NCBI GenBank assembly: GCA_932521035.1
Contig: OW051493.1
Location: forward strand, 2,790,001 to 2,854,000
DNA: 64,000 nucleotides
From: Oscheius dolichura
Lineage: Eukaryota > Nematoda > Chromadorea > Rhabditida > Rhabditidae
Direction: 5' to 3'
Below the pieces are notes generated by a model. That model was not told the DNA's origin. It worked only from the letters and a program-made list of their open reading frames with translations, and made no database searches. Shown piece by piece: positions 12,523-24,044 of this stretch; the stretch's first letter is position 1, and every line of letters starts with the position of its first letter. The translations under genes and the position numbers were made by a program.

Positions 12523-13487
12523 ATGGGGGTCTACCCAGACGACACGTTACCCACCTTGACAATTCCAGCCGAACTATTGAGTGGCCGAGCCAGCCTCTGC
12601 GCTTCTCCTCTTCGGGTTCCAAACCATATGCCTCTTATCCTCTCCTGGTGAGAGAGGGGCGGCTAATATAGTGGGCCCTTTCTCTTCTCCTTGGTTCATG
12701 CACTAGGAGGCTAACGCATTCTCGTTGAAGACCACGAGCCTGGGAGGTGAGAATGGTTTGGGCTGGGCAGGCAGGAGGCAGCTTATCCTGGACGATCCTG
12801 AAACATTTTATATTTGAAAATCATGGAAAGATATTTGTTATTTTTCATTCTAGAATCTGTATAGAAGCCTACCATTATCCCACTTTCAAATTACACCAAT
12901 AAAAAGAGCGCCCCCTGTCCTCCTTCCCCTGCTACTAATGGATGGCCTTTTAGAGGAGCTGCAGGCTCGCGGTAATATCTCAGCTCGGCCGTTTGGATAA
13001 AATGGCCCACGAGAAGCTTTGGCGACCATGACTGACAACTTCTTACTCACCTTCAAAGCCATCACCTCCTTTTCTTCACTCTCCAAAGTGGATCAGAAAA
13101 GACGGCGGAAGGTGATGGCCGGCAATAGGTCTTACGCCAGGGAGAACAGGGAGAAGACCCTGAAAAATGTTGATTAGAAGAAGGCTATTTAAAAAGATAG
13201 AATCCGATAGTTTCTCAGAATCCTCTGACAGGCGCAAGTTCAACAATGGCTATTCAATGTAGAACCGGCTCCACGAGGAATATGACCATTGAAGGTAAGA
13301 GGCGGTTATTGATAAAAATAGACCAGGCACCTTTCGGTAAGGTAGAATTTTGAGTTGTAGACTGTTCAAACGGAGTAAATCTTGAAGCGCTGTCGCTAAT
13401 TAAAACACGGCCAAGTTTCAAAGAGGCGCGGACGAGGTGGGACCTTCAAAGAAGCTCGAACACTGATAACGTGTCCTTCCTTGTTTC

Positions 13488-14316
13488 CTATTTGCAAAAG
13501 TTGGCAATGTCTTTCACACCTTTCCAAACCTCCATCCTATCCGAGTAGTCTTCGGGCGCCTCCAGGCTATTGGCGGTAGCTGGGCCCAGTAGGGAGATCG
13601 GGACTTGTGAGGCGGGTCCGTAATTTCCCTCACTGCGGAGAAGGCAAGGAGAACTGCCTGAAAAGCAATAAAAATTAAAACAGAGAGGCTCTGCTTACTC
13701 AAAATGTTTCCCTGAATGGCTCGGCCACTCCACATTGAGGCCTCCTCCATTTGGCAAGAGGCAGTAGGCCATCCTCCAGTCCGGTGGCGCGTCTTCCTCA
13801 TCGACGAAGGCCACCTCTCTGTACCAGCTATCCATCATTACACCGGTCCGGAAAGAAGTCATTGAAGGAGGAGGCAGAATCTTGGAACGGCATTCGAGCA
13901 TCGTCTTCCAGTCGTCTCTCATCTTGATCGCATCCTCGGAGATCGCATAGTCCCAGAGGATGCCTGCAGTATCCATTAAAAGAGTAGAATGAATAACATC
14001 ATACCAAGAGACCGGCTGACGCTGCCATTCCTCAGCTGCCTCGTAATCCTCAGCCACGCGTTCATCTTCCTTGATCATGTTCAGCGTCTTCTCCTTAATC
14101 CAAGAGGTCCTCCCAGTACGTGCCAGTGTCTTGCTGTCGGGCCTTGTTGCCAGTATGGTAAACGGACTAAAATTTGTCTTATTACAACTCAAGCATGAAT
14201 AATAACCTCTCCAGTGCCGACAGCCGTATTGTGGAGGATGACACATCGGCTTGTATCGTCTCGCTGGCCCAGCGGGTCTCATCCTCGAGGCCGAGTGCAG
14301 CCGACCGTCCTCTTTC
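13488..14316 (-). CDS. Unidentified gene, 3' exons
   Basis: Three exons join in phase: 14316-14214 (ends STIRLSALE), 14166-13699 (PFTILATRPDSKTL...PSHSGKHF) and 13632-13488 (EGNYGPASQVPISLLGP...VKDIANFCK, TAG). The ~240 visible residues are acidic and tryptophan-rich (KEDERVAEDYEAAEEWQRQP; WDYAISEDAIKMRDDWK), with no membrane helix and no motif I know. The 5' exons lie beyond 14316 and were not resolved. It looks like a soluble intracellular protein; function unknown. Confidence 0.45.
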
Positions 14317-16359
14317 CTATAGTGCCTAGTATGTATGTTCAAATAGCCTCACTACTGTCTACTATATCCTCTAGCTAATCCACCACCAGCTGCCCATAGA
14401 AAAAGCAAGAGTTCAGGAGGAGGATGAAGAGCGAGTCGGCCTGGCGCAGTTCCCTCTACCAGTCGCTTTTGTGGCTCCGCCAGAAGCTGTCAAAGTCCAG
14501 TCAGGTCAAGTGCTCCCTGGAAATTAGGATAGCTGCTTGAACAATACTATGCTCCAACCCACGGTAATCTCCGTCTTCTCCCTTTCCTCCTCCTTCTGGC
14601 GTCTCCTCTTGTTTCATCTGCTGACTGGTCGCTCCTTTCCATGGCATTCCATCCGATTGGCCCGAGCATAGCTTGTAGTAGTAGTGAAGAGACAGCGATG
14701 GCTGCATTCCAGAGTGAGCTCCTCCGCGACGTCCACCAGCTGCCGGAACGACCTGAAAATGGGGAAAATGAGCGAGAGCAGACGGAAAGAGGCGGCAGAG
14801 GGGAACCATTCAAAAGAATTTAGCCAAATGTGGATTGTATTGGGGTTTGAGCGCTTCCAATTCTTCCCTATGCGATGGCCGGACCCCGAGGTGTGTTCCA
14901 AACACCGCTGTGGTACACCAGAGGATGCGCAGACCATCGGGAAGAGCGGGCCAAGACTCCGTTTTTGAGGCGGATTGGGTGGGAGGCGGATTCCCCCACG
15001 CCGTGTCCCGTTGACCGTCCCTACTACCCAATTTTTAGCCAAAAGAAAGAACCCGAATGAACGGGAGACGTAATTTTACGTGGTATTAGCACCCACAACG
15101 CCATTTTCTGTCAGTTCCCGGAGGAACAAGAGGCATGACAGAGGCGCCGCCCCTCGAGGAGGGTCCTGCACGCCGTGGTTTTGATTTTTAACGAGGGATA
15201 AGGATAAAAACAACCTGGCTAGTGGAAGCAGACGGTAGACGGAAGCAACGAGACGAGGAAGACGACGAAGGAGCGATCCCGGCCGGTTGGAGACATCTCG
15301 ACAGGATGGAGACGATGGCTTCTGGCTGCAGTGTCCCGTTGGTGATCTGTAAAAACAACTAAATTGACACTAAAATACCGGCATTGATGCCCGGTTTCAA
15401 CGTGGGCCCTATACAATTCGTATTTTCCCCTCTAAGCCGAAGGCCATCGCGCACGCGCACCTTCTCGATGCTCTCCTTTCCATCAGGCTGAGCTTCGCTC
15501 TCCCCATCGCTGACCATATTTTAGCCAGCTACGGGGACATATTCTTCTCCTCGCGCCAGTTAGAAAAGGCAATCTCAATTCGGAGGCCCCAAGACGGCGA
15601 CTTCAGCCCTGTCTCCCGCTTCTCAACACCTTCCTCCATACCCTACACCCTGCTCAACTGCTCTCTGCCACCGCGAGCCGTTTCCATACCAGACTAGGAT
15701 TAAAAAGTGGGCAAACCTGGCTGGTAGACACCGACAGAATAGACAGCCGCCTCGTGAAGAAAAACATGAAGAACTGATCCATGCCGGCTTGACCAATCTC
15801 GACAGGATGATGACCATCTCGTTTATGCTGCTGTTGAAGCGAGGCTGGCCCTACAGTACAATTTGCTCTCCCAATATCAGTCGACGATTGTTCGACGTTT
15901 CGGACCGCGTTTTGACCATATAGGTGGCTCGGCGTTATTTTGGCTGATGGAATATGCGGTACTGATTCAGGCAAGTTTAGTTTGGCCGCCAATTTTTTTT
16001 TCCATTTTGACCGCAGAAAAGAACGATTGTTGGCTACTTTGTTAGCCATTTTAATAGCTGTGCGAGTGCGCGACTTTTCAAATGAACTTGGTTGCAATGC
16101 GCGTTGACCACTTGGAACTGGCAGAACGTTTCATCCACCGAAGCGACACCGAGCCTGTCAGGCCACCTCGTCCACAGCTCTTCGTTTGTAGCGCAAAATT
16201 AAATGTAACAAAGTAGCAACCTTGATTGGAGCCACAGACGAGGAGCAGCCGCCCAGAAGAGAAGCAAAATAGACGACTGGGCCGATACTGACTGGCGGAG
16301 CTAGGACCAACGTTTGACATGAATCGACGAGACGGAATCTGTCAATATACCGATCAATC
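14317..16359. other. Unresolved stretch with coding-like fragments
   Basis: Several short open stretches look coding on one or both strands, for example minus 15030-14810 (LRILWCTTAVFGTHLG...) and minus 14760-14510. I could not chain them. Minus-strand segments at about 15240-15345 and 15730-15845 resemble each other (both read HPVE in one frame) and may be duplicated exons. Confidence 0.3.
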
Positions 16360-16680
16360 ATGTCGGAACACGATTATCGGTCTCATTCTGGTAAGCCAGC
16401 ATTTTTCTTTGATTACAACATTGATACACGGTCCAATTGGAGACGGTTGGAGACTGCCCATGCCTTGGCCAGAGTTCAAACCGTGTGCAGCCCAGTAGAC
16501 AGTCTCTCTGCCATTTTGGAAGCCCGTCTATGTAGAGTGAGTATTGTAAACAAAGGATAAGGGATCAATTGGTTGCTGGCTTTGGGAAAAATCGAGCGAG
16601 GATGGGCGTCCCGGCAGGAGGACGTCCAAATCACCTTTCCGGCAGACGAAGAGGAAAAACTAGAAGGTAAGCAAGAGGAG
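16360..16680 (+). CDS. Possible 5' part of an unknown gene
   Basis: ATG 16360 opens MSEHDYRSHSGKPAFFFDYN and stays open to a donor near 16538 (AGA|GTGAGT). A second open segment ends EDVQITFPADEEEKLEG at GTAAGC near 16664. The 3' end would run into the antisense of the membrane-protein gene at 16761, so the gene may be very short or not real. No family is recognised. Confidence 0.3.
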
Positions 16681-16760
16681 AGACCTCTACGTAGGCCTTT
16701 AGAAGGGAAAATATCACGAAAGCAAAAGAAAGAACAACAATTCGGGGTACCATTTATTAA

Positions 16761-18786
16761 CTACATAGTCACAGTTGGTGCTCCCGTAGTTTCGGCGACG
16801 GACATGGCAGAGTCGCCAACGGTGCTGGCCCCCATCGTAGAAATGCCAGACGCCGTTGTAGACTGCGATTTGGTGGTGGAGATCGTGGAGGCCGTCGTCG
16901 AGTCGACCGTCTGCATGGCACTGGCCGCGGTTGTCGTGTCGCCGAACGAGGTCTGCGTGATTCCTCCCGTCGTGCCGGATGCGTCGCAGCCATATCTCTT
17001 GTACATTCCGCGGTACCAGTCGGCATACAGCGACCGGCGGCAGAAGTACATAATGGGTCCCATGACGATCATGGCCGCAAATGAGCCAATGAGCCAGCCG
17101 TAGAAGACGGCCCAGGTGGCGTGGCCTTCGTTGTCCGCCAGGGCGTCATCCGGGTTGGCTGCATTCGGGGATATGTGTTCGGCGCTCGACGGCGGCGACG
17201 GAGTCACCGTGGTGGTGGCGGCGGCCGTCACATCGGAGACGGTCGTCATCATGGCCGGCGTCACCGGGTCGGGCACAGTCGATCCCTTGGCCTCGTTGGT
17301 CTGGGGATCGTTGGCCGCGTCCAGCTCCAGATTGTTCTTGTTCTGGTTGGTCACCTCGTCGATGTACGTCTTCGAGTCCGACGTCAGCGTGAGGACATTC
17401 ACCTCGCCCGTCTGGGCACGCAGTCCAAAATCCGGGTCCAGGCAATCCGGGTGTGAGAAGGACAGCAGCATGTAGTCACCCAGGGTGATGTCTCCCAGGA
17501 CGCGCTGTCGGAACATCGTCGTCACAGCCAGCTGGGCATACGGGCCGCCGACCGTCTCCGAGGAGAGGACCGACAGGTCCACGCGTACCACGCCCTTGTT
17601 ATCCTTCGGCCGTCGGAGCAATCTGGTCGGGAGTTGTTCCTCTGAAAACGACAGGTTAGATGAATCCAGCTGTCTGCCCACTTCTAGAGTCGAACGACAC
17701 GAATCCGGCCCTCAGCATGACGTTGACCATCATCTGCCAGCCACACGTGCCGTCGGTCGGCTTCCAGGCAGTGCAGACGGTGATCCAGTCACAATGCGGC
17801 TGGAGGAAGACGTGCATCGACTTCTCCTTCTGCTTGTAGCCAATTTGAATGTGGGTCCCGTAGCGGCATCCGTCCTTACAGGCGATGGCCGTCCCTCTGT
17901 TGCCGGGGGCCAACGGGCCGGCCATCCACATATTAGCAAGGAATTTCTTCGAGGAGACGGCTATTCCCGTGTTCTGGCTCTTTTTATTCGGCATGGCCAC
18001 GTAGATGTCGTCCGTTGTCACCGTGGCTCCTTGTGGATTCTTGTTCCGCAGCTCCCGGATGCTCCTCTCGTAGTTGCCCCATATGAAAAAGAAATGGTTC
18101 AATTAGATTTTAGCGGGGGTTAGAAGGCGCTGGCCCGTACGGTTGTGCGATCTTACTCGTACGAACACGAACAGCCACCCCTCGTCCCTGTAGAAGAATT
18201 CAGCCAAAATTCGTCTTGACAGGCCAACTGGGTTAGAGCAACTTCTCAGCCCGGCTCGGCTCGACCCGGTCGCTGCTAGACTCATTGATATAGAACACAA
18301 CGTACCGTGACCGTAGCATGTTGCCGGCTTGAGCGTCGACGAAGCAGTGAGGATCCAAGAATATGTAAATGGGCTTCGACGTACCCGCGGTTACGTCGTT
18401 GCATTTGCCATCCGTGCAGGAGACGGCTGTTTGGCACGATGTCCCCGTGGCCCCGGCCAACTTGCCACTGAATGTCTGGTCGTGGTTACATCTGTAATCA
18501 TCCCTTATCAATAGCCAAAGTAGTCCTCCTACCCCACGACGACGTCCTTGTCCTTCAGCACCGGTTGCCCATTAGTCGTATCCCTCGTTGTCGTCCATAA
18601 TTGCCATTTCTTCCCGGCACATCCTAGGTCCTGGTCCACGATCGAGTCGCCCGTCTGTGCTTTGACTATTCCAATCTCCTTGGGTCTGGCTCCTTTGATG
18701 GTGGTGGCTGTGAAAGTCGGCAGCTTCAGGGCCAGTGCCTCGTCGACTTTGAGAAGCAGCAGCAAAAGAAGATGATGAAACAGCAT
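16761..18786 (-). CDS. Orphan type I membrane glycoprotein with Ser/Thr-rich stalk and tail
   Basis: Exon 1 (18786-18533) encodes the signal peptide MLFHHLLLLLLLKVDEALA. Exon 2 (18491-18306) and later exons give a cysteine-containing ectodomain (CNHDQTFSGKL, CQTAVSCTDGKC, PHCFVDAQ, ACKDGCRYGTH, PHCDWITVCTAW, DGTCGWQMMV). A Thr-rich stalk (about 17170-17350) follows, then one membrane helix (AVFYGWLIGSFAAMIVMGPI) and a ~90-residue Ser/Thr-rich cytoplasmic tail ending TTGAPTVTM. Total is about 570 residues. Paired cysteines and a repeated PHC-x-D/W feature suggest a disulphide-stabilised ectodomain, perhaps two related halves. I recognise no family. The 18.05-18.3 kb splice sites are the weakest part. 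Confidence 0.6.
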
Positions 18787-20942
18787 TGTAGATAGCCGGC
18801 GAGGAGAAGACCGCTGGCTGCGGTAGTAGAAACGAACAATGACTGGCTGTCAGAAGCGACTTCTTTCTGACCACCTTGTTGAGACAGGGATTTGATCGGT
18901 TGACGAGTGGAGAAGAAAGACCGCCTGATTCAAATGGCAGATCTTCTAGAAAAAAAGTTTTCGACTAGATGGTATCGTCGGTTGGCCCCTCGGCCGATGA
19001 ATTATAACAAGAGACACCTCCCTCTCCTTTACAAATGTTCTACAGAATAAGAAACTCTGCCGCTTGGCTGTGTACAGTTGTTTTCCATCGCCCGGCCTTT
19101 TTTCAAAGTGGTGAACAAGTGTCTCTCCAGCGCCTCTCGCCGGGCTGTATCAGCTCGCCCGAATGCATGTCCCGGCCGACAGTCTCCCCCTATATTGTCG
19201 CTCTGCGTCTCTCCGCCTTCCTGTCTCTGGACTCTCGCTCATCTTCTACTCAAACCGACTACTTTTAAACTTTCTCTCTATTGATAGCCTCGTTTCCTAT
19301 TGAATTTTGTCTTTTTGATCAGTTATATTTCGATTAAAACCATTAAAAAGAGGATTACCGGGTGTGGATGACTGTTCCCCGTTATTTTGCTCCCTCGCCA
19401 CCGTAAACATGCAAAATAATCGGATTCCCTGACCCTGAACTCAATTAACTGGTTACGTTTCACCGCTGCCCGGGTTTCATTTCCCCTTCCTCCAAACAAA
19501 ACAAACAATAAAAATGCGAGAATGTGTGTAATGTGTCTCCCTCCTCCTTTGAAACAGCTGCCAGCTGGGCGTCGTCCTGCCCGTTCCTTTTTGTTTTTTC
19601 TCCCCTCCTCCTCTTTCCCCGCTCCGTGTCGTGTGGCTGAAATTGTTGCATTTTTGAGTGAAAGGGGGCTCCGGTCCCAATGGCAGCCAAATTGGTCTGG
19701 GGGTAATTAGCCAAACGGATGTCGCAGCCCAGTGAGGACTTTATCCTCCGGAAGATGTCTGTCCTCCCGGGTCTCTTCCACACAAAGTTGCCTGTCCTCC
19801 CGAGACTCTGTAACCCCAAGGTGGCGGTCCTCCCGCCTCCCATCCACCCGAAAAGTCCTGTCCTCCCGTCTTCTCCAGTCTGCTCCGTCCCCCCGAGTGA
19901 TAAGCCGTCTGATGTTTCTCTCTTCACGGCTGGCTCATCATTCTACCCGTTGCTCATCGCTCCTTGCGACGTTCTCCTCCCATAAACAAAACGGCGAATT
20001 ACTATTTCCCTCCTCGACCTCCTCCCTCGTCTCTTCCTCGAAACCTGTCCAAAATTATAGGCCTGGCCGCCTCTTATTCCCGACGATAATCGGGAATGCA
20101 TAAACCTGACCTCAAAATTTATTCAAGAGGATGATAAACGGTCTAATTATTAGCTGTCTCGCTGTGTTCCCACCGCGAAGAATAGTGTAGTGTCAACTGT
20201 TTACTCTGCCAAGCAGCCCCGGCATGCCTCCCAATTCCTCCTAATCCGTCCCCCCCCCCCCCCTCATACACTCGACATTTCAGTTGTTCTCCTGGTCTCC
20301 TCTATCGTCCCTTCCCATCCCTCCTCCCGGAACCGGTCTCTAATCCACAAGTAATGGTCTTTTTGTCTAATAAGTCTCCATATTGCTCACTTCCGTTCAC
20401 TGTATTGTGTCCTTCTTCCATTGGGCAAACATTGGCGTGTGTATGGCCCCTCTGGACAGTCATACCCCCGGCGGTCCTCTCTTATTTTCAACTGAGGAAA
20501 TACATTTTACGATTGTCCTCGCCGGTGGCAGGTAATTAATGGTGAGGGCAGAGAGGGATTGGGTTTCGTCGTTCATCCACTTGTCTCAGCTGATGCTGTA
20601 AATATCCTCCGGGGCATTGTCTCCGGGTTCCAAGGGGAGTTCTGGAGAGCCTCCAGCTTCCAGGATCATCCTCCTCCGACCAGTTCTGTCAAGGGTCATT
20701 TGTACCCATTGCTATCCTCCTATCAATCCATTAGCTCAAAGATCATCTTGAGTCATCCCGTGTTGACGTAGATCTTCCTTTCTTTGACCTGGTGACTCGA
20801 GCCGACCTCTTCTATAAAACTCTTCCCTGTAGTCATCCCATGTGAAGTTTTGATCCCCTGCCGGCTCTCAGTATCTCCTCCTCTCTACCCTAATGTCTTT
20901 GTCGGAAGTTCCAGTCACTGATCTCCTCTTTTTTTCAGATTG
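18787..20942. other. Intergenic with minisatellite and poly-C tract
   Basis: No gene is supported in this 2.2-kb gap between divergently transcribed genes. It contains a four-copy 33-bp repeat at 19755-19886 and a run of 14 cytosines at 20250-20263. Confidence 0.5.
19755..19886. repeat. 33-bp minisatellite, four degenerate copies
   Basis: Four units of exactly 33 bp each carry the core GTCCTCCCG or GGTCCTCCCG. Translated on the plus strand they give an 11-residue period with VLP at positions 3-5 (MSVLP..., LPVLP..., VAVLP..., SPVLP...). Because the period is a multiple of three and the flanks stay open for 88 codons, translation cannot be excluded, but there is no other sign of a gene. Confidence 0.7.
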
Positions 20943-23657
20943 ATGACTTCATGCTGCTGTTGTTTTTCCAATAATATTCGCCATTTGGTCCTGTTAGCTG
21001 CCTCTCTCTCCATAGCTGTCCTCTATTCTAACCTCATATTATTCAATTTCACCGCCGTCCTCCACAAGGATCTCCATCCGGCTTTGAGGCCAGTCGAGGG
21101 ATTGGACAGTCTCCACGAGTATTCAATATGGCACGGTTGGTTTGGTTCTTCCCGTCCTTTTTTGAATATCCTCTTTAGATAGAAGGAAAAGATCTTATAA
21201 TCTAACGAGTACGGCGGATGAGGAGGAGAAGACCGTCTATACTGAAGGTAAGGGGGTACTGTTCCATTTTATTTGCCTTTCAGAAGAGGGATATCCCATC
21301 CTCCCATCAACCAGGTCAATCCCCACTACTACAACGGTTAAAACGACAACTGCGAGGCCGACAACTCCGCGACTAGTATTCTTTAGCAATTCACCGACAG
21401 TGAAGCAGACGGGGACGACTAGAGTCATCCGGCAGACGGGGACAACCCAACCGACTGTGAGGTTGACCACCTTTCCGAATACTACAAGAGAGAAGAAGAC
21501 GACACCTCTGACCACAAAGCTCTCTACCACCACAACAACATCAACAACGACCACTACCACAGCCACGACTACAGAAGAGCCGACAACAAGAAACGTCGTC
21601 TTAGAAGGTTGGTCCCTTTCCTTGATCTTCACTCCCCGCTTTCCAGAGGTCAGAAAGGCTATTGAAAAATATGAAAAGAAGGATAAAGATGAAGAAAACG
21701 TGGATAAAAATGGCCCAGAGAAGGTGGAAGACGACACGAAGAAGCCAATGAGAGACGTGTCAGAGAAGACGGAGGATGACAAGGCCCGGCTGAATCAAGC
21801 TGCTCTGATGAGTAATCCTCTTCCAAGGATGCTTATCTACACAGCTCCGGGAATAGGTACCTTTCTTTTCTTTTACTTTTACAGTTATTTCTTCTTCAGG
21901 CTGCCTGTTAGGGACACTTCCTTCCATGTTCCTGGTCAAGGCCGCCGGAGTTCGAGTCGTTCTGCCTCTTGCTCTCGTTCTCTCCGGAATTATGTTGATC
22001 GTTTTGCCTTTCATCGTCTCTAATGGTTAGTTATCTATCATACAGTTACAATTTCCCCAGGATATCTCATCTTCACCGTGCGGCTTCTCTTGGGACTAAC
22101 CTTTTCGGTGGCCTTCCCCGTGGCGGGTACTCTCGCAGCTGTCTGGGGCACCCTCACTGAGCAGCTCAGCTTCATCTCCACGATTTTCATGTTCTTCGTG
22201 GTAAGACCTCTTTTTTCCCTTTTCATAGCGTTTCCAGATCGCTCCCATTTGTTCCTGGCCCTTTACCATGCTCCTATCCTCCAACGAGGTGGATCTCCTC
22301 TGGATCTACGTGACCCACGCCGTCATGGCCTTTGTTATGGCTCTCATGTAGGTTGAACCCGTTCTTCTATTATTGAACTTTCCCTAGATTCTTCGTCTTC
22401 TATCGTGACCACCCCCAAGACCATCCTTGGGTGAACGGACTCGAATTGAACCGAATAGTCGCCGGCAAAGTCCGAGATTTGAAGACGAACCGCGCCTCCT
22501 CTGCCCCCTGTTCCACCCTGCTCCGTTCCCTCTCGGCCTGGTCCATCTGGCTGGCGGCTTTCGGCTGTTTCTGTGTGTTTGGCCTCTTCGTCACCTATCT
22601 GCCCTCCTTCCTGACATGTCAACAGGTCTTTATGGTCGATCATCTAGGAGCCTATTCAGTCCTCCCTTATGTCTCTCTGGTTTGTTCATTTCCTTTTTTC
22701 CTTATTCTCCTCTTTCAGCCATTGTTCTTCGTAATTGGAGGGCTGATTAACAATCTCTCCTGTTCATCCACCACCAAACACGTCAGGATTTGCAACAGCA
22801 TCGCGTTTGCCGCCGAAGCTCTGATTCTTTTCATCTTCCCCGTCGTCTTCCACAGTGGACCCGACGGTAGCCTGTAAGTCGTCCTCCTCTATCTCATCGA
22901 ATGATCCCTTACAGTAATCTCCCCGTCCTTGTCGCCGTTCTGGCTCCTCTCGGCCTGATTGTTAGTGGTTTCCTCCGCTCCGCCACCCTGGTTGGACGAG
23001 GCTTCGCCCAGCATATCATCGCCTGCTTTGGAGGCTGCCTCGGCGCTGCCTACATCGTCATTCCTCTAATGGTTGACTTTATTGTCAATGAAAAGTGAGA
23101 GACAGTTCTCCAACCAGATATATTTATTCCTTACAGTAGCCTGAAAGAGTGGAGCATTGCTTTCTTCATCACTGCCGGTATCCTCGTCCCGCCGCTGTTC
23201 CTCTTTGCTTTCTTTGGTCGAGGTGAGTTATGGTTACCAGCAGTGTTCCTCAGTATTTGCCCTTTTTCTGAACTTGCCTGGTTCAAAAAAGTGTCTCCTC
23301 CACTATGACACATTGCTAGGATGACCAAATGAGTCAGCCTGGGGTGTCTAGTGCGGCAGGTCAAGAATGGATGGAAATAGTCATGAGGATGCCAGAAGTT
23401 ATGGCCCTGGCCAGCCTGAAAGGCCACCCCCACCTCTTCTTCAGATAGGGGCCATCTAATTAGAGCTTCGGCCGCCTGCAGAGCTCATCCTCCTTTTCCA
23501 ATCTCTCGTCTTTTCAGGTCGTTCTGCTGGCTGGGCCGAGTCGACGTGGGATCCCCTCGTCCGGACGAAGATGCTCACGACGGACCCGATCGACCTCAGC
23601 GCCGACGAATGTGGTCTCTACGAGATGAAGCTGATCCCGAAGAAGGAGCGTACCTAA
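20943..23657 (+). CDS. MFS transporter, SLC17-like, with Thr-rich first loop
   Basis: Twelve exons (20943-21135, 21179-21247, 21284-21607, 21647-21856, 21900-22025, 22061-22200, 22238-22348, 22388-22679, 22719-22873, 22915-23094, 23137-23222, 23518-23657) join in frame. TM1 (HLVLLAASLSIAVLYSNLIL) is followed by a very long luminal/extracellular loop rich in Thr, with a Lys/Glu stretch. About eleven more helices follow, for example LIFTVRLLLGLTFSVAFPVAG, the SLC17-type 'RLLLG...FPV..T' segment. The tail ends LIPKKERT. SLC17 members move organic anions or phosphate with Na+ or H+; the substrate here is unknown. The ATG lies 5 bp after TTTTTTTCAG, a likely trans-splice site. Confidence 0.78.
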
Positions 23658-24044
23658 TCCCCCTGCCTAATCTTTCACTCTTCGCCCTGCTCATCCCATT
23701 GCCCCCGTCCTTCTATACTTTATTTTGCCTTACGCGAACTTGTCCGATACGGGTAGCCGACAAAAGAATGAATCTAATCATATCGTCGTCCGTTTTTCTT
23801 CCCCTCCCATTAAACAAGTTCTCGAATATAACGCCATGGCGGAATGATAGCCGTCGGCGGCGCAATTGTCCGTTCGTTTCGTTCGTTCGTGTGTGTGGTG
23901 GATCTTCCGCGCCCCCGAGGCAAAAGTTCTGAATGGGCGGACCGTAAACAGCAGCAGCAGCCGGGCGACCGGGGGGACGCATAGGCGAAAGTCAGCGATC
24001 CGAGGTGACGACGTCTCTCTCTCGCTCCCACTCCCCTAATAATT

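Noticed and set aside
17121-17475. Plus-strand frames opposite the membrane-protein stalk
   Set aside because: Antisense shadows of the Thr-rich exon on the minus strand.
20250-20263. Run of 14 cytosines
   Set aside because: A simple homopolymer; could be a sequencing-length artefact and explains nothing by itself.
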